Positions 36,344 through 46,256 of a stretch of 64,000 nt of DNA are shown here, one piece after another. Source of the stretch: Geothrix fermentans DSM 14018 (GTDB lineage Bacteria; Acidobacteriota; Holophagae; Holophagales; Holophagaceae); contig NZ_AUAU01000008.1 of the NCBI RefSeq assembly GCF_000428885.1, positions 62,001 to 126,000 on the forward strand, in the 5' to 3' direction. How positions within the stretch are numbered: the first letter of the stretch is position 1; every line of letters starts with the position of its first letter. The notes beneath the pieces were generated by a model. The model was not told where the DNA came from. It made no database searches and saw only the letters and a list, made by a program, of their open reading frames with translations. A program made the position numbers and the translations under genes.

Positions 36344-37018
36344 TCATCGCAGCCCCTTCCGGTTCCAGATCACCACCTGGGGCCTGCGCCAGTAGTAGAA
36401 GATGGGCACCACCAGGAAGTGCACGAGCCGCGTGAAGGGCAGCAGGAGGATGACCAGGAAGCCGCTCAGGAAGTGGAGCTTCACCATCCAGGGCAGGGGC
36501 GCGATGAGCTCGGGCCGTGGCGCGAGCTTGATGAGGCTCCAGAGGTAGGGCGCGGCGTTGGTGGAGAACCAGGCGCTGCCCCAGCGGTAGCGGATGGCCA
36601 CGTCGATGCCGCTGGCCACCTGGTAGAGCAGGACGGCGAGCAGCACCACATCCAGGGGGCTCGTCACCACCTTCACCCGCCGGTCCGTGAAGCGGCGGAC
36701 GATGAGGGCCACCACGCCCACCAGGGCCAGCAGCGCCATGGAGAGCCCGGTGATCTCCAGCAGGTAGAGCCGCAGGGGGCGGGCGTTCCAGGCCAGGATG
36801 GCCTCGGGCAGGAAGAAGGCGAAGAGGTGCCCGGACAGCACCCAGAGGATGCCCCAGTGCCAGAGGCTGGAACCCCAAAAGAGAGACTCGGTCTCCAGGA
36901 ACTGGCTGGAGAGGCTGGAATAGCTGAAGGGCCGCCAGGTGAAGCGCAGGATGCTCACCACGATGGCCAGCACCAGCGCCACATAGGGGAAGCCCACGAA
37001 GAGGAAGTTAGTCAGCAC
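36344..37018 (-). CDS. narI: respiratory nitrate reductase gamma subunit (cytochrome b)
   Basis: 224 residues, five membrane helices. The heme-ligand histidines sit in SLWHWGILWVLSGHLFAF and in KLHFLSGFLVIL and RLVHFLVVPIFYYW, as in NarI. It takes electrons from quinol and hands them to NarH. The start overlaps narJ by 11 bases. Repeat element 3 follows, before actA. Confidence 0.93.
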   Translation of the reverse strand: MLTNFLFVGFPYVALVLAIVVSILRFTWRPFSYSSLSSQFLETESLFWGSSLWHWGILWVLSGHLFAFFLPEAILAWNARPLRLYLLEITGLSMALLALVGVVALIVRRFTDRRVKVVTSPLDVVLLAVLLYQVASGIDVAIRYRWGSAWFSTNAAPYLWSLIKLAPRPELIAPLPWMVKLHFLSGFLVILLLPFTRLVHFLVVPIFYYWRRPQVVIWNRKGLR

Positions 37019-37541
37019 AGGACGCCTCCGCAGGCTTACGGTCCACGGTGAAGATGAGGAAGAGCGCCTGGAGCACGTGGTGGTAGGGGCTCTCCTTGAG
37101 GGCCGGAATCACCTTCTCCAGGGCCGGCAGCAGGCAGTCGTCCACCAGGTCCATGGCGTCCTGGCGCTCCAGCCGCATGCCCAGGTCCAGCAGGTTCGGC
37201 AGGTGGTCCGGCAGGTTGCCGCCCTCCTCGAGCCCGTGGGCCTGCAGATGGTGGCGCATCATGGCCATGAACTGGCCCCGCTGGTAGGTCTCGCCGAAGA
37301 GGTGCCAGCCAATGTCCAGCGTGCACTCGGGGGTGAGGTCGAAGGCCCGGGTGTAGAGCTCCTGGAGCTCGCGCAGGTCCAGGCCCCGCGCCACCAGGGC
37401 GAAGGCCTCCAGGTGCTCCTGGCAGGGGTGGCCCGTGGCCATGGCCACGTCCGCCAGCGAGCCCGCCAGCGCCTGGGTGCGTTCGTCCGGATAGCGCAGC
37501 AGCGCGCTGAGACCGGGGATGAGGTGAGTGGGAACACGCAT
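37008..37541 (-). CDS. narJ: nitrate reductase assembly chaperone
   Basis: 177 residues from ATG 37541, overlapping the narH stop by one base; the long open frame upstream is a shadow of narH. All-helical TorD/NarJ fold (LSALLRYPDERTQALAGSL, YTRAFDLTPECTLDIGWHLF with GETYQRGQFM, ENLPDH-like GNLPDHLPNLLDLG). NarJ helps insert the Mo cofactor and FS0 cluster into NarG before membrane docking. Confidence 0.92.
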   Translation of the reverse strand: MRVPTHLIPGLSALLRYPDERTQALAGSLADVAMATGHPCQEHLEAFALVARGLDLRELQELYTRAFDLTPECTLDIGWHLFGETYQRGQFMAMMRHHLQAHGLEEGGNLPDHLPNLLDLGMRLERQDAMDLVDDCLLPALEKVIPALKESPYHHVLQALFLIFTVDRKPAEASCAD

Positions 37542-39037
37542 CAGAACCCCCTCTGGGGCGCTTCGCGGAAGCCGAAGCCCGCGGCTCCCTTCCGTTCCAG
37601 CGGGTTGGTGAGCACCTCCACCGCCTGCTCGCGGTGGGAGGCCGGAATGACGAAGCGGTCCTCGAAGCTGCAGAGGCTCGTGAGGCGGTAGATGGCCTCG
37701 GCCTGCTCGGGATCGCAGTCCGCTTCGCGGAGGCCCGCCAGGGCCACCTTCAGGTCCACGTCGCCCACCTCCGTGGCACGCTTCCAGGTGCGGATGGCCA
37801 GCATCTTCTTCATGGCGTAGCGCACGGGGGCCTCCTGCCCCGCCCCGAAGAGGCTGGCCAGGTACGACATGGGCAGGCGGGCCTGCTCCAGGGGCGCGAA
37901 AATCTCCTCCGTGGAGGTGGGATTGAGGGCCACGCCGTTCTCCATGGCGTAGGTGACGGGGCCCAGGGCCGGCACATAGAAGAGGCTGGGGAAGGTGCGA
38001 TACTCGGGATGGGGCGCCAGGGCCAGGCCCCAGTCCTTCACGAAGCGGTAGACGGGGCTGTTCCGGGCCGCCTTCAGCACCTGCTCGCTGACGCCGTTCT
38101 TGCGGGCGGATTCGATCACCGCCGGGTCGTTGGGATCCGCCAGCAGGTCGCGGTGGGCCGTCACCAGCTCGGCATCGGGCTTCAGGCCCGCGGCCTCGAT
38201 CTTGTCGGCGTCGTAGAGCAGCACGCCCATGTAGCGGATGCGGCCCACGCAGGAGTGGAAGCAGGCGGGCGCCTGGCCCGTCTCCACGCGGGGGTAGCAG
38301 AGCAGGCACTTCTCGGACTTCCCCGTGCTCCAGTTGTAGAAGACCTTCTTGTAGGGGCAGGCCGACACGCAGTAGCGCCAGCCGCGGCAGACGTTCTGGT
38401 TGATGAGGACGATGCCATCCTCGCCGCGCTTGTAGATGGCGCCGCTGGGGCAGGCCGCCACGCAGGCGGGGTTCGCGCAGTGGTTGCAGATGCGCGGCAG
38501 GTAGAACATCACCAGCGTCTCGATGGAGAGCAGCTGGAGCCGCTGCTCCTCGGACATCGCGGCGAGGTTCACGTCGTTGCGGGCGTAGAGGGGCGAGCCG
38601 CCCAGGTCGTCGTCCCAGTTGGGCCCGGCCTCGATGTCGATGTACTGTCCCGTGACCTTGCTGACGGGGATGGCCGTGGGCTGGTCGTCCCGCTCAGGCC
38701 CGTTGAAGAGGTCCTCGTAGCGGTAGGTCCAGGGCTCGTAGTACTCGTCCATGGTGGGCAGGGACGGCTGGTGGAAGATCTTCTGGAGGAACTTGCCCTT
38801 GGAGGTGAGGCGCAGCTGGAGCTTGCCGTCCTTCACCACCCAGCCGCCCTTGTACTCCTCCTGGTTCTCCCACTGGGTGGGATAGCCGGTGCCGGGCTTG
38901 GTCTCCACGTTGTTCCACCACATGTAGTCGGCGCCCTTGCGGTCGGTCCACACGTTCTTGCAGGCGATGGAGCAGGTGTGGCACCCGATGCACTTGTCCA
39001 GGTGGAACACCATCGCCACTTGAGAGCGGATATCCAT
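37541..39037 (-). CDS. narH: respiratory nitrate reductase beta subunit
   Basis: 498 residues. Four cluster-binding groups of the NarH type: CIGCHTCSIAC, CNHCANPACVAAC, CRGWRYCVSAC with the Trp that marks the [3Fe-4S] site, and CLLC with CFHSC. Central segments (VTGQYIDIEAGPNWDDDLGG, LVMFYLPRICNHC) are typical. It passes electrons from NarI hemes to NarG in the cytoplasm. The narG-narH gap of 140 bases is filled by repeat element 4. Confidence 0.95.
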   Translation of the reverse strand: MDIRSQVAMVFHLDKCIGCHTCSIACKNVWTDRKGADYMWWNNVETKPGTGYPTQWENQEEYKGGWVVKDGKLQLRLTSKGKFLQKIFHQPSLPTMDEYYEPWTYRYEDLFNGPERDDQPTAIPVSKVTGQYIDIEAGPNWDDDLGGSPLYARNDVNLAAMSEEQRLQLLSIETLVMFYLPRICNHCANPACVAACPSGAIYKRGEDGIVLINQNVCRGWRYCVSACPYKKVFYNWSTGKSEKCLLCYPRVETGQAPACFHSCVGRIRYMGVLLYDADKIEAAGLKPDAELVTAHRDLLADPNDPAVIESARKNGVSEQVLKAARNSPVYRFVKDWGLALAPHPEYRTFPSLFYVPALGPVTYAMENGVALNPTSTEEIFAPLEQARLPMSYLASLFGAGQEAPVRYAMKKMLAIRTWKRATEVGDVDLKVALAGLREADCDPEQAEAIYRLTSLCSFEDRFVIPASHREQAVEVLTNPLERKGAAGFGFREAPQRGF

Positions 39038-39064
39038 CAGAGACCTCTCAACGAAGGGATTTGA

Positions 39065-39141
39065 AACCGCGAATGACGCGAATTCACGCGAATGACATCA
39101 GCGATGTTTTGTATTCGCGCCCATTCGCGCCATTCGCGGTT
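39065..39141. repeat. inverted-repeat element 4 between narG and narH
   Basis: Arms AACCGCGAATGACGCGAAT (39065-39083) and ATTCGCGCCATTCGCGGTT (39123-39141), 18 of 19 paired. The left arm is identical to that of element 3. Each side shows tandem GCGAATGAC-like units. It breaks the otherwise tight narGHJI operon. Confidence 0.75.
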
Positions 39142-39177
39142 CATGCTTTTACTTGTTCCGATGTTCACGGCCGCCTC

Positions 39178-42100
39178 CTACCAGACCAACTGGCCGAGCT
39201 TGCGGACGTAGACCACCGTTTCGCGGTTCACGCCGGTGGGTCCCCAGTAGTTGAAGTGGTAGGTGAACTGGCCGTAGCCGCCCACCATGAGGTTCGGCTT
39301 GAGGCGCGCGCGGGTGAGGCTGTTGTTCATGCCCGCGCGCTTCATGCCGCGCAGGGGCGACTTGGGCACGCTGTAGGTGCGCTCCGTGGCGTGGTACTGG
39401 ATGCAGGCGCCCCTGGGGATGCGGGCGCTCACGCAGCAGCGGACCACCACCACGCCGTTGTCGTTGTGGATCTCCACCCAGTCGTTGTCCTTGAGGCCGA
39501 TGGAGGCGGCGTCCTCCTCGCTGAGCCAGAGGGGGTCCTGGCCGCGCGACAGCGTCGTCATGCGCTCGGTGTCGCCGTAGGTGGAGTGGATGTGCCACTT
39601 CCCGTGGGGCGTGAGGAAGTTCAGGGCCAGGGTGGCCCCTTCGCGCTTGGAGCAGCGCAGGTCGCCGAGCACCTGGCTGGGCGGCGTGGGCTTGTAGGTG
39701 GGCAGGTGCTCGCCGAAGGCCAGGTAGCCCTCGTGGTCCAGGTAGCAGTGCTGGCGGCCCGTGAGCGTGCGCCAGGGCACCATGCGCTCCACGTTGTAGG
39801 TGAAGGCCGAGTAGGGGCGCTTGTCGTCGACGAGCCCGGACCAGCAGGGGCTGTTGATGACGCGGCGGGGCTGGCTCAGGAGGTCCTTGAAGGTCCGGCG
39901 CACGCCCCGGTAGGGCTCGGCCAGGTCCTTCAGGGGCAGGCCTGTGCGGCCCTCCATGAATTGGTAGGCGCGGTAGGCCAGTTCGCCGTTCGTCTCCGGC
40001 GCCAGGTGCAGCAGCGCGTTGGCGGCGTGGACGTCCTCCTCCAGGCTGGGCCGCTTCTGGCCTTCCACCATCACCGTGGGATGCGTGTTCAGCATGTCGT
40101 CGTAGACGTCCGAGATCGGGTATTTGACGCCGTGGGCGCCGAGGCCCTGCTCCCGCACCATGGGTCCGAGGGAGATGAACTTCTCGTAGACCGTCTTGTA
40201 GTCCCGCGTGACCACCTTGAGGCCGGGCATGGTCTTGCCGGGGATGGCCTCGCACTCGCCGGCCATCCAGTCGCGGATGTGGGGCTGGGCGATCTCCGCG
40301 GGGCTGTCGTGGGAGAGCGGCGAGGAGACCAGGTCCTCGATGGGATCGGGCAGGTGCTTGGCCGCCAGCTCGCTCACGCGCTTGGCCATGTCCTTGAAGA
40401 TGTCCCAGTCGCTCTTGGACTCCCAGCAGGGCGGGACGGCCGCCGAGAGGGGATTGATGAAGCTGTGCATGTCCGTGGAGTTGAGGTCGGTCTTCTCGTA
40501 CCAGGTGGCCGTGGGCAGGATGATGTCGCTGTAGAGGGCCGAGGTGTCCATGCGGAAGTTGATGTCCACCACCAGGTCCATCTTTCCCGTCACGGTGGGC
40601 CGCCAGGTCACGTCCTTTAATGTCCCTTCGGCCACCTCCTCGGCGATGGCGTTGCTGTGGGTGCCCAGGTAGTGCTTGAGGAAGAACTCGTGGCCCTTCG
40701 CGGAGGTGCCGATGGCGTTGCCGCGCCAGATGAACCAGACGCGGGGCCAGTTCTCGGCGGCGTCGGGATCTTCGACGGAGAAGCGGAGGTCCTTTTTCTT
40801 CAGCCGGTCCACGGTGCTCGCGATGATGGCGGCCTCGTCCTTGGCGCCGGCCTTGCGCGCGTCGGCCACCACGGCCATGGGGCTCTCGTTGTACTGGGGG
40901 TAGAAGGGCAGCCAGCCGCTGCGCACCGCGCGGGTCTGCATGTTCATGCAGTGGCCCTCCACCAGATCGCTGCCATCGGGCACGGTGTTGTAGGCCTTGA
41001 ACTCCCGCTCGTAGCGCCACTGGTCGGAGTTCACATAGTGCCAGCTGGGGCCGTTCTGGAGGCGGTTCACCGGCACCCAGTCCCGGGCCATGGCGATGGC
41101 GGACCAGGAGGCCACGGGCGCCAGCTTCTCCTGGCCCACATAGTGCGCCAGGCCGCCGCCGTTGGTGCCGATGCAGCCGCAGAAGACCAGGGCGTGCTGG
41201 GCGGCGCGGTAGATGAGGTTGTTGTGGTACCAGTGGTTGATGCCGGCGCCGATGATGACGGTGCACTTGCCCTTGGTGAGCTCCGCCGTGCGGGCCCACT
41301 CGCGGGCAAAGCGCAGCACGTTCTCCCGCGACAACCCCGTGATGCGCTCCTGCCAGGCGGGCGTGTAGACGGCGGCGGCGTCATCGTAGCCCGTGGGATA
41401 GGCGCCGCCGAGGCCACGTTCTACCCCGAACTGGGCCATGAGCAGGTCGTAGACCGTGGTGACGAGGGCCGTGCCGCCGTCCGCCAAGGCGATGCGCCGC
41501 ACGGGCACGCCGCGGAAGCAGGTGCTGCCGTCCGCGAAGTCGTCGAAGGAGACCTGGGCGGCTTCCGCGCCCAGGAAGGTCAGGGCTGGCGCAATGGGGC
41601 TGTCGTCCTTGCCGTCCTGGAGGAGGAGGTTCCACTGGCCCTGCTTCGTGCCCCAACGGTGGCCCACGGAGCCCTTGGGCATCTTCGGCGCCCCGCTCGC
41701 CTCGTCCCACATGAGGAACTTCCACTCGCCATGCTCTTCATCCGCGTACTTGGCGAGGCGTCCCGCGCGCAGGAGCTGGCCGGGGCGGAAACCGCCCTCC
41801 ACCTCGTGGAGCTCCACGAGGAAGGGCCCGTCCGTGTAGGTCTTCTGGTAGTCCAGGAAGAAGGGCACCTGCTTTTGGTGGTGGAACTCGGTGAGGATGA
41901 CGTGGTTCACCGCCATCCAGAAGGCGCCGTCCTGGCCCTGGTGGACGGGCATCCACTCGTCGGCGTACTTGGCCACCTGGTTGAAGTCGGGGCTGAAGAC
42001 CACCATTTTCGTGCCGTTGTGGCGGCTCTCGGCGGCGAAGTGGCAGTCCGGCGTGCGGGTCATGTTCAGGTTGCTGCCCATGACGGCCAGGAACTTGGCG

Positions 42101-42804
42101 TTGTACCAGTCGGCGCTCTCCTGCACGTCCGTCTGCTCGCCCCACATCTCGGGGCTGCTGGGGGGCAGGTCGCAGTACCAGTCGTAGAAGCTGAGGTTGG
42201 TGCCGCCCAGGAGCTGGAGGAAGCGCGAACCCGCGGCGTAGCTCAGCATGGACATGGCGGGGATGGGGCTGAAGCCCGCGATGCGGTCGGGGCCGTGGGT
42301 CTTGATGGTGTGGATGTTGGCGGCGGCAATGAGCTCGCCCACCTGGTCCCAGGAGGCCCGGCGGAAGCCGCCCTTGCCCCGGGCGCGCTGGTAGCGCGAG
42401 CGCTTGTCGGGATCACTCTGGATGCTGGCCCAGGCGGCCACGGGGTCCTGGTGCCTGCCCTTGGCCTCCTCCCAGAGATCCATGAGGGCGCCCCTCATGT
42501 AGGGGAACTTCACGCGCAGGGGGCTGTAGAGGTACCAGCTGAAGCTGATGCCGCGCTGGCAGCCGCGGGGCTCGTAGGGCGGCACCTTCTCGTCCAGCAG
42601 GGGGTAGTCCACCACCTGCATCTCCCAGGTGACGATCCCCTCCTTCACGTAGATGTTCCAGCCGCAGCTGCCCGTGCAGTTCACCCCGTGGGTGCTGCGC
42701 ACCACCTTGTCGTGGGCCCAGCGGTTCCGGTAGAACTCCTCCCAGGAGCGGGTCTCGGGATCCACGATGTCGGTGATCCAGTGGCTCTGCTTGCGCTCGG
42801 TCAT
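39178..42804 (-). CDS. narG: respiratory nitrate reductase alpha subunit
   Basis: 1208 residues, the normal NarG length. FS0 cluster ligands H39, C43, C47 and C82 ([16 protein letters not shown]). The Asp ligand region of Mo is [20 protein letters not shown] at about 207-226. Many NarG blocks follow ([76 protein letters not shown]). No Tat signal, so the active site faces the cytoplasm, as in bacterial membrane Nar. It reduces nitrate to nitrite. It follows the diheme cytochrome gene by 115 bases. Confidence 0.96.
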   Translation of the reverse strand: MTERKQSHWITDIVDPETRSWEEFYRNRWAHDKVVRSTHGVNCTGSCGWNIYVKEGIVTWEMQVVDYPLLDEKVPPYEPRGCQRGISFSWYLYSPLRVKFPYMRGALMDLWEEAKGRHQDPVAAWASIQSDPDKRSRYQRARGKGGFRRASWDQVGELIAAANIHTIKTHGPDRIAGFSPIPAMSMLSYAAGSRFLQLLGGTNLSFYDWYCDLPPSSPEMWGEQTDVQESADWYNAKFLAVMGSNLNMTRTPDCHFAAESRHNGTKMVVFSPDFNQVAKYADEWMPVHQGQDGAFWMAVNHVILTEFHHQKQVPFFLDYQKTYTDGPFLVELHEVEGGFRPGQLLRAGRLAKYADEEHGEWKFLMWDEASGAPKMPKGSVGHRWGTKQGQWNLLLQDGKDDSPIAPALTFLGAEAAQVSFDDFADGSTCFRGVPVRRIALADGGTALVTTVYDLLMAQFGVERGLGGAYPTGYDDAAAVYTPAWQERITGLSRENVLRFAREWARTAELTKGKCTVIIGAGINHWYHNNLIYRAAQHALVFCGCIGTNGGGLAHYVGQEKLAPVASWSAIAMARDWVPVNRLQNGPSWHYVNSDQWRYEREFKAYNTVPDGSDLVEGHCMNMQTRAVRSGWLPFYPQYNESPMAVVADARKAGAKDEAAIIASTVDRLKKKDLRFSVEDPDAAENWPRVWFIWRGNAIGTSAKGHEFFLKHYLGTHSNAIAEEVAEGTLKDVTWRPTVTGKMDLVVDINFRMDTSALYSDIILPTATWYEKTDLNSTDMHSFINPLSAAVPPCWESKSDWDIFKDMAKRVSELAAKHLPDPIEDLVSSPLSHDSPAEIAQPHIRDWMAGECEAIPGKTMPGLKVVTRDYKTVYEKFISLGPMVREQGLGAHGVKYPISDVYDDMLNTHPTVMVEGQKRPSLEEDVHAANALLHLAPETNGELAYRAYQFMEGRTGLPLKDLAEPYRGVRRTFKDLLSQPRRVINSPCWSGLVDDKRPYSAFTYNVERMVPWRTLTGRQHCYLDHEGYLAFGEHLPTYKPTPPSQVLGDLRCSKREGATLALNFLTPHGKWHIHSTYGDTERMTTLSRGQDPLWLSEEDAASIGLKDNDWVEIHNDNGVVVVRCCVSARIPRGACIQYHATERTYSVPKSPLRGMKRAGMNNSLTRARLKPNLMVGGYGQFTYHFNYWGPTGVNRETVVYVRKLGQLVW

Positions 42805-42919
42805 GTCATGTCCTTCTGGGATCAGGTGCGGGAATCAGGCTTTGCCTGGTTTCCGCAGGGGGGGTTCCGGGGGGGGACATCGCGAGCGAAGCGAGCAGGC
42901 GGTCCCCCCCCGGACCATG

Positions 42920-43741
42920 TCAGGCCCTGGGTTTCAGGTTTTTGCGAAGGCCCCGGAAGCGCTTGCGGCCCAGGCGGCCGGCCAGCAACATGCCGGAGAT
43001 GAGACCCGCGATGCCCAGGACGGGGAAGCCCATGTCCGTGCGGGCCGGGGGCTGGGCCGCGAGGCTCTTGATGAAGCTGCCCACCTGGAAGGCCTCGTCC
43101 GCCGTGAGGGGCGTCTTCAGGAACACCCCCTGCATGGTGGGGAAGGCGGGGTTCTCGATGGCGGGCACCAGGCCCACGCCCAACCTCCCGGACGCCCCCG
43201 TCAGGTCGGGCCCCAGGCGCCCGCCGCCGAGGCCGCCCAGGCCCTGGGCGCTGTGGCAGGACATGCAGGCGGGCGCTCCGGAAGCGAAACGGGTGAGCCC
43301 CATGAAGAGCTGCTGGCCGTTCCGGATGTCCGCGGGTGTGGCCGTCCGGGCGATGGCCGCGCTGCCCAGCGTCTTGCCGGCTGCGGTGAAGTCGTCGATG
43401 AGCTTGACCAGGGCCTGGGCCTCGGCGGCCGTCACGCCCAGGTCCGGCATGCGCGTGCCGTTGAACTCCCGCAGCAGGGCGGCGGCCGTGGGGTCCCCGC
43501 CATCGAGCTGGGCGGAAGGCATCTGGATGAACTTGGTCGACCACTCGTGGGGCCGGCGCTGGCCCAGGCCCTTGAGGTCGGGGCCCACCTTCCGGCCGGC
43601 GCCGATGGTGTGGCAGCTCATGCAGCTCTTGCGGAACTGGGCCTCGGCGTCCTGGGCGGCCAGGACCGGGGCCAAGGTGGGGGCCAGGGTCGCGAGAGCA
43701 GCCCAGGCGAGCACCTGTCGTGGCGTGATCCGGGGGAACAC
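42920..43741 (-). CDS. diheme cytochrome c, NarC-like
   Basis: 273 residues from GTG 43741 (AGGAGG 4 bases upstream). Signal peptide (VLAWAALATLAPTLAPVLAA), two cytochrome c domains each with CMSCH (about residues 40 and 185), Met-ligand candidates in GTRMPDLG and FPTMQGV, and a C-terminal membrane helix (VLGIAGLISGMLLAGRLG). Gene order cytochrome-narG-H-J-I matches the Thermus nar operon, whose first gene narC also codes for a diheme cytochrome c. Probable role: periplasmic electron carrier of the nitrate chain, perhaps linking it to alternative complex III. Confidence 0.85.
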   Translation of the reverse strand: MFPRITPRQVLAWAALATLAPTLAPVLAAQDAEAQFRKSCMSCHTIGAGRKVGPDLKGLGQRRPHEWSTKFIQMPSAQLDGGDPTAAALLREFNGTRMPDLGVTAAEAQALVKLIDDFTAAGKTLGSAAIARTATPADIRNGQQLFMGLTRFASGAPACMSCHSAQGLGGLGGGRLGPDLTGASGRLGVGLVPAIENPAFPTMQGVFLKTPLTADEAFQVGSFIKSLAAQPPARTDMGFPVLGIAGLISGMLLAGRLGRKRFRGLRKNLKPRA

Positions 43742-44079
43742 AACACCTCCTCGGGGGGAGCAGCCGGCACTGGGCGCGGCAGTTTTAGGAATGATTGTTC
43801 TGAAATTTTGCCAAGTATGCCTCCCTCCCCCCAACCTGCGCAAGGGGTTCATGCCAGAAAGGTCTGATTTTTTTGTTTTTTATAAGTTATTTATTTAAAA
43901 TAATTAATAGCATTTAGCTACGTCTGTTGCCATTCTCGCCGCCGGCGTCCCCCAAATCGGGCCCGGGACCGCCCCTGACCGGGATGGTCACAAAATCGCA
44001 ATATTCAGGCATGGCGCCGGTTCATAGCCGATCTATATTCAGACTACCAATTCCTTTTTAATCACCCTCCGGAAGGTCC
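43742..44079. promoter_or_regulatory. divergent control region of the nar operon and Rrf2-narK genes
   Basis: Contains an AT-rich core (43866-43912), a palindrome TGACC-GGGAT-GGTCA (43976-43990), and two ATATTCAG words (44001 and 44036) that recur as ATATTC before narK1. On the minus strand TTGGCA, 17 bases, TTCCTA is a possible nar promoter. On the plus strand TATATT (44034-44039) is a possible -10 for the Rrf2 gene. No RNA gene seen. Confidence 0.45.
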
Positions 44080-44565
44080 ATGAACCATCCCCAGCCCGGC
44101 TGTCCCCACCCGCGCAGCCTCTTCCACGCCCCCACCCGCTACGCCCTGCAGGCCCTCGTGCGGATGCCCGGGGACGGCACCTACCGGCTGGCCCGGAACC
44201 TGGCCGCGGAGCTGGACCTGCCCGGCCCCTTCCTGGCCAAGATCCTCCAGGCCCTCTGCCATGCGGGCCTCCTGGAATCCCTCCGGGGCCCCACGGGGGG
44301 GTTCCGCCTGACGCGCGCGCCGGAGCACATCACCCTGCGGGAGGTGGTGCTGGCCATGGAGGGGCCGGAGCCCTTCGAGGACTGCCTGCTGGGCCACGCC
44401 GCGGTGGGCGAGGATTGCCACTGCCCCATCCGGCCCGCCTGGGATGTCCTCCAGGCCCTCCTCACCCGGGTGCTGGCCCAGACCTCGCTCCGCGACCTCC
44501 AGGCGGCCCAGTCCGCCCCGTACCGGCCCGAGGACCCGGACCTCTCCGTGGCCGCCCCCGTGTAG
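44080..44565 (+). CDS. Rrf2-family transcriptional regulator
   Basis: 161 residues, GGAAGG just before the ATG. Winged helix-turn-helix (LFHAPTRYALQALVRM, FLAKILQALCHAGLL, RGPTGGFRLTRAP). Its cysteines are placed differently from the other three Rrf2 proteins: CLLGHAAVGEDCHC, that is C-X10-C-X-C, so cluster ligation may differ or be absent. It lies between the divergent nar operon and the two narK genes, the natural targets; NsrR-like NO sensing or a NarR-like role is possible but not shown. Confidence 0.86.
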   Translation: MNHPQPGCPHPRSLFHAPTRYALQALVRMPGDGTYRLARNLAAELDLPGPFLAKILQALCHAGLLESLRGPTGGFRLTRAPEHITLREVVLAMEGPEPFEDCLLGHAAVGEDCHCPIRPAWDVLQALLTRVLAQTSLRDLQAAQSAPYRPEDPDLSVAAPV

Positions 44566-44597
44566 GGCCCCATGCAGGGCATAGATATTCGGGAGCG

Positions 44598-44641
44598 CGT
44601 GATCCCCATCACGTTCCCTTTTGGACCTCGCGATCTATTTT
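44598..44641 (+). promoter_or_regulatory. narK1 promoter with class II CRP/FNR-type site
   Basis: CGTGA-TCCCCA-TCACG at 44598-44613 and -10-like TATTTT at 44636-44641. The centre of the palindrome lies 30 bases before the -10, that is near -42, the place used by CRP/FNR activators of class II promoters. ATATTC words occur at 44585 and 44645. Confidence 0.55.
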
Positions 44642-44685
44642 AGGATATTCAAATCCGTTTTATGCCCACCCACCCGGAGCCGCCC

Positions 44686-46236
44686 ATGCCGGACCGATCC
44701 CGAGCCGCCACCGCCCTGGCCATGAGCACCCTGGCCTTCACCCTCTGCTTCGCCGTGTGGACGCTGAACGGCGTCCTCGTCACCTTCCTGGTGGAGAACG
44801 GCCTCTTCCGCTGGGACACGGCCCAGCTCGGCTGGCTCATCGGCATCCCCGTGCTCACGGGCTCGGTCATGCGCCTGCCCGTGGGCCTGCTCACGGACCG
44901 CTTCGGCGGGCGGAAGGTGTACACCATCCTCCTCCTGCTGGCCGCCCTGCCCACCTGGCTGCTGGGCAGTGTCCAGAGCTACCAGGGCTTCCTCCTCGCT
45001 TCGCTCGGCTTCGGCCTCTCGGGCGCCGCCTTCGCCGTGGGCATCGCCTACTCCAGCGTGTGGTTCAGCAAGGCCCGCCAGGGCACGGCCCTCGGCATCT
45101 TCGGCGCGGGCAACGCGGGCTCGGCGCTGACCAGCATGGGCGCCCCCTTCCTCCTGAAGAAGCTCACCTCCGGCGGCGCGAACCTGGAGGCCTGGCGCAC
45201 GCTGCCGAAGCTCTACGCCGCGGCCCTCCTGATCATGGCCGTGGCCTTCTTCCTGCTCACCCACGAGAAGAAGGCGGAGGGCGCCAAGGGCAAGAGCTTC
45301 GTCCAGATGCTCGCGCCCCTGCGGCATGTCCGCGTGTGGCGCTTCGGCCTCTACTACTTCCTGGTCTTCGGCTGCTTCGTGGCTCTGGCCCAGTGGCTGA
45401 TCCCCTATTATGTGGGCGTCTACGGCATGAGCCTCGCCATGGCCGGCCTCCTGGCCTCCCTCTTCAGCCTGCCCTCGGGCCTCATCCGCGCCGCGGGGGG
45501 CTGGATGTCCGACCGCTTCGGCGCCCGGGCCGTGATGTACTGGACCTTCGGCCTCAGCATCTTCGCCTGCGCGGCGCTCATGGTGCCGCGCATGTCCATC
45601 GAGAGCCCCGGGCCTTCGGTGCTGGCCCAGGTGGGCGGCGTGGTCACCGAGGTGGGCTCCGGCCGCATCGTGGTGGGAGACACGGCCTATCCCTTCCGGA
45701 CCAGGGGGACGGAACCGGAAGTTCAGAACGAGCGCCTGCTGATGCTGCCCCAGAGCCGCTTCTGGCAGACGCCCGCAGTCAAGGTGGGCGACCGCGTGAA
45801 GAAGAAGCAGCTGCTGGCCTCGGGCACCACCCATGTGTTCTTCCAGGCCAACGTGTGGATCTTCACGTTCCTCGTCTTCGTGGTGGGCATCGTGTGGGGC
45901 ATCGGCAAGGCCGCGGTCTACCGCTACATCCCCGACTACTTCCCCGACGAGGTGGGCGTGGTGGGCGGCATCGTGGGCGTCATCGGCGGCCTGGGCGGCT
46001 TCGTGGGCCCCATCCTCTTCGGCTACCTGCTCAAGGCCACGGGCCTGTGGACCACCATGTGGCTGTTCCTCACGGTCCTGTCCGTCATCTGCCTGGTCTG
46101 GCTCCACGCGGTGGTCCGGCGCTTGACTCGCGAGCAGAATGAGACCCTCTTCACCCGCTTCGAGCACCCCACCGCTGCCTCGGTCACCGCCCCTGCCCCA
46201 GCCATCGCCGGCGCCGGCGCCGCTGAACCCGCCTGA
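44686..46236 (+). CDS. narK: nitrate/nitrite transporter NarK1 (MFS)
   Basis: 516 residues from ATG 44686, which has GGAG 6 bases upstream; ATG 44662 is possible but lacks a ribosome site. Twelve membrane segments, MFS loop GLLTDRFGGRKV after helix 2, and the nitrate signature motifs (GFGLSGAAFAVGIAYSSVWF, and GGIVGVIGGLGGFVGPILFG). Between helices 8 and 9 is a soluble insertion of about 75 residues ending VKVGDRVKKKQLLASGTTHV, seen in other long NarK1 proteins. NarK1-type carriers are usually proton/nitrate symporters. A gap of 20 bases leads to the second narK. Confidence 0.92.
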   Translation: MPDRSRAATALAMSTLAFTLCFAVWTLNGVLVTFLVENGLFRWDTAQLGWLIGIPVLTGSVMRLPVGLLTDRFGGRKVYTILLLLAALPTWLLGSVQSYQGFLLASLGFGLSGAAFAVGIAYSSVWFSKARQGTALGIFGAGNAGSALTSMGAPFLLKKLTSGGANLEAWRTLPKLYAAALLIMAVAFFLLTHEKKAEGAKGKSFVQMLAPLRHVRVWRFGLYYFLVFGCFVALAQWLIPYYVGVYGMSLAMAGLLASLFSLPSGLIRAAGGWMSDRFGARAVMYWTFGLSIFACAALMVPRMSIESPGPSVLAQVGGVVTEVGSGRIVVGDTAYPFRTRGTEPEVQNERLLMLPQSRFWQTPAVKVGDRVKKKQLLASGTTHVFFQANVWIFTFLVFVVGIVWGIGKAAVYRYIPDYFPDEVGVVGGIVGVIGGLGGFVGPILFGYLLKATGLWTTMWLFLTVLSVICLVWLHAVVRRLTREQNETLFTRFEHPTAASVTAPAPAIAGAGAAEPA

Positions 46237-46256
46237 TCCGCCCCCTGGAGAGACCC

